Below are positions 63,300 through 64,000 of a stretch of DNA of 64,000 nucleotides, one piece after another. The notes below the pieces were generated by a model that was not told the DNA's origin, did not search any database, and saw only the letters and a program-made list of their open reading frames with translations. The stretch spans positions 4,163,501 through 4,227,500 of the forward strand of contig CP082962.1 of NCBI GenBank assembly GCA_021730285.1, given 5' to 3'. A program made the position numbers and the translations under genes. Origin of the DNA: Desulfovibrio sp. JY (GTDB lineage Bacteria; Desulfobacterota; Desulfovibrionia; Desulfovibrionales; Desulfovibrionaceae). How positions within the stretch are numbered: position 1 is the stretch's first letter; each line of letters starts with the position of its first letter.

Positions 63300-64000
63300 G
63301 TGGAATCCACACTCGCCATTCCCATCGCCGCCCAACCCGACGACACCACCTGCGGGCCCACCTGCCTGGAGGCCATCTACCGCTACTACGGCGACGCCAT
63401 GCCGCTCGATACCGTCATCCGCGAAGTGAAAACCCTGCCCGGCGGCGGTACCCTGGCCGCCTACCTCGGCTGCCATGCCCTGGCCCGCGGCTATGCGGCA
63501 AAGCTTTACACCTTCGATCTGACCGTCTTCGACAGCACTTGGTTTAACGGCGCGCACGTGGACCTGCCGGCCAAGCTCAAACGGCAGCGCAAATTCAAAA
63601 AAGGCCGGCGGCTGACCGCCACAACCGACGCCTGCCTCGAATTTCTGGAACTGGGCGGCGTCATCCGTTTCGAGGACCTGACGGCGGGACTTATCCGCGC
63701 CATCCTCAAGCGCGACCGGCCGATTCTGGCCGGGCTTTCCGCCACCTACCTCTACCGCACCGCGCGCGAGCGCGACGAAAGCGGGACCCTGATCTACGAC
63801 GACGTGCGCGGCGAACCGGCCGGCCATTTCGTGGTGATAAACGGCTACGACGTCAAGCAGCGCTCGACCCACATCGCCGACCCGCTGTTGCCCAATCCCA
63901 TAAGCCAGAGCCAGTATTACGAAGTGACGCTCAACCACCTCGTTTGCGCCGTCATGCTCGGCATCATCACCTGCGACGCCAACCTGCTCGTGCTTTCCCC
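63300..64000 (+). CDS. C39-like papain-fold peptidase, partial
   Basis: 233 codons visible; the gene continues past the right edge. It starts at GTG 63300 with AGGGGG 8 bases upstream. The protein has the catalytic-Cys segment DDTTCGPTCLEAI near residue 20, a His segment GHFVVINGYD, and the following ADPL acid, the order of C39/papain-like peptidases. No signal peptide is seen, suggesting a cytoplasmic protein. In related genomes such genes often neighbour ATP-grasp peptide ligases; that is outside the window and unverified. Confidence 0.72.
   Translation, partial: MESTLAIPIAAQPDDTTCGPTCLEAIYRYYGDAMPLDTVIREVKTLPGGGTLAAYLGCHALARGYAAKLYTFDLTVFDSTWFNGAHVDLPAKLKRQRKFKKGRRLTATTDACLEFLELGGVIRFEDLTAGLIRAILKRDRPILAGLSATYLYRTARERDESGTLIYDDVRGEPAGHFVVINGYDVKQRSTHIADPLLPNPISQSQYYEVTLNHLVCAVMLGIITCDANLLVLS

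Overview
The window reads as chromosome of a GC-rich, anaerobic deltaproteobacterium of the Desulfovibrio/Solidesulfovibrio kind. This is inferred from gene content: a Tat-exported molybdenum/tungsten formate dehydrogenase with its accessory genes (fdhE, fdhD, mobA, moaA), [NiFe]-hydrogenase maturation genes (hypA, hypB), multihaem cytochromes of the hydroxylamine-oxidoreductase type, and a flagellar motor gene. No rRNA or taxonomic marker was available to confirm it.

Left edge (1-10.2 kb, all minus strand): fdhE-fdhD-mobA-moaA, then an IS1595-type transposase-like gene, then the start of fdhA, whose promoter region carries a long AT-rich inverted repeat. Upstream lie a haoC/haoA-like tetrahaem plus octahaem cytochrome pair and a P2-type cation ATPase. 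A visibly AT-richer patch (about 10.4-12.6 kb) holds a secreted protein of unknown role and a GGDEF diguanylate cyclase, and may be acquired DNA.

Centre (12.6-58.9 kb): a very large exopolysaccharide locus coupled to an exosortase A (XrtA)/PEP-CTERM protein-sorting system. Reading leftward from 51.1 kb it encodes a TPR lipoprotein (PrsT), a polyprenyl-phosphate sugar transferase, a Wza-like export protein, a chain-length determinant, a tyrosine autokinase, an ExeA-like ATPase, an outer-membrane barrel, a polysaccharide deacetylase, an O-antigen-ligase-like polymerase/ligase, a beta-helix protein, an ABC exporter (Wzm/Wzt with a C-terminal cargo domain), two FemAB/GNAT proteins, a second deacetylase, and about a dozen glycosyltransferases. 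Two of these transferases are fused to carbohydrate-active-enzyme-like domains. Many neighbours overlap by 4 bases (ATGA or GTGA), which suggests translational coupling. Reading rightward from 52.2 kb are an orphan LuxR-type response regulator, xrtA, an epsI-type gene, the histidine kinase prsK and the sigma-54 activator prsR. Next comes an 86-residue Gly/Trp-repeat PEP-CTERM protein behind a well-matched sigma-54 promoter with an upstream palindrome. Together these suggest a circuit: PrsK/PrsR with RpoN switch on a tiny PEP-CTERM substrate, XrtA processes it in the inner membrane, and the neighbouring machinery makes the matrix polysaccharide that may be attached to it or hold it.

Right edge (59-64 kb): a tRNA-Leu(CAA), a DUF554 membrane protein, hypA-hypB, a PagL-like outer-membrane barrel, fliM, and the start of a C39-like peptidase. 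A bipartite intergenic hairpin repeat occurs at both ends of the window (about 1.5 and 61.0 kb). No CRISPR array, rRNA or intact insertion sequence was seen.
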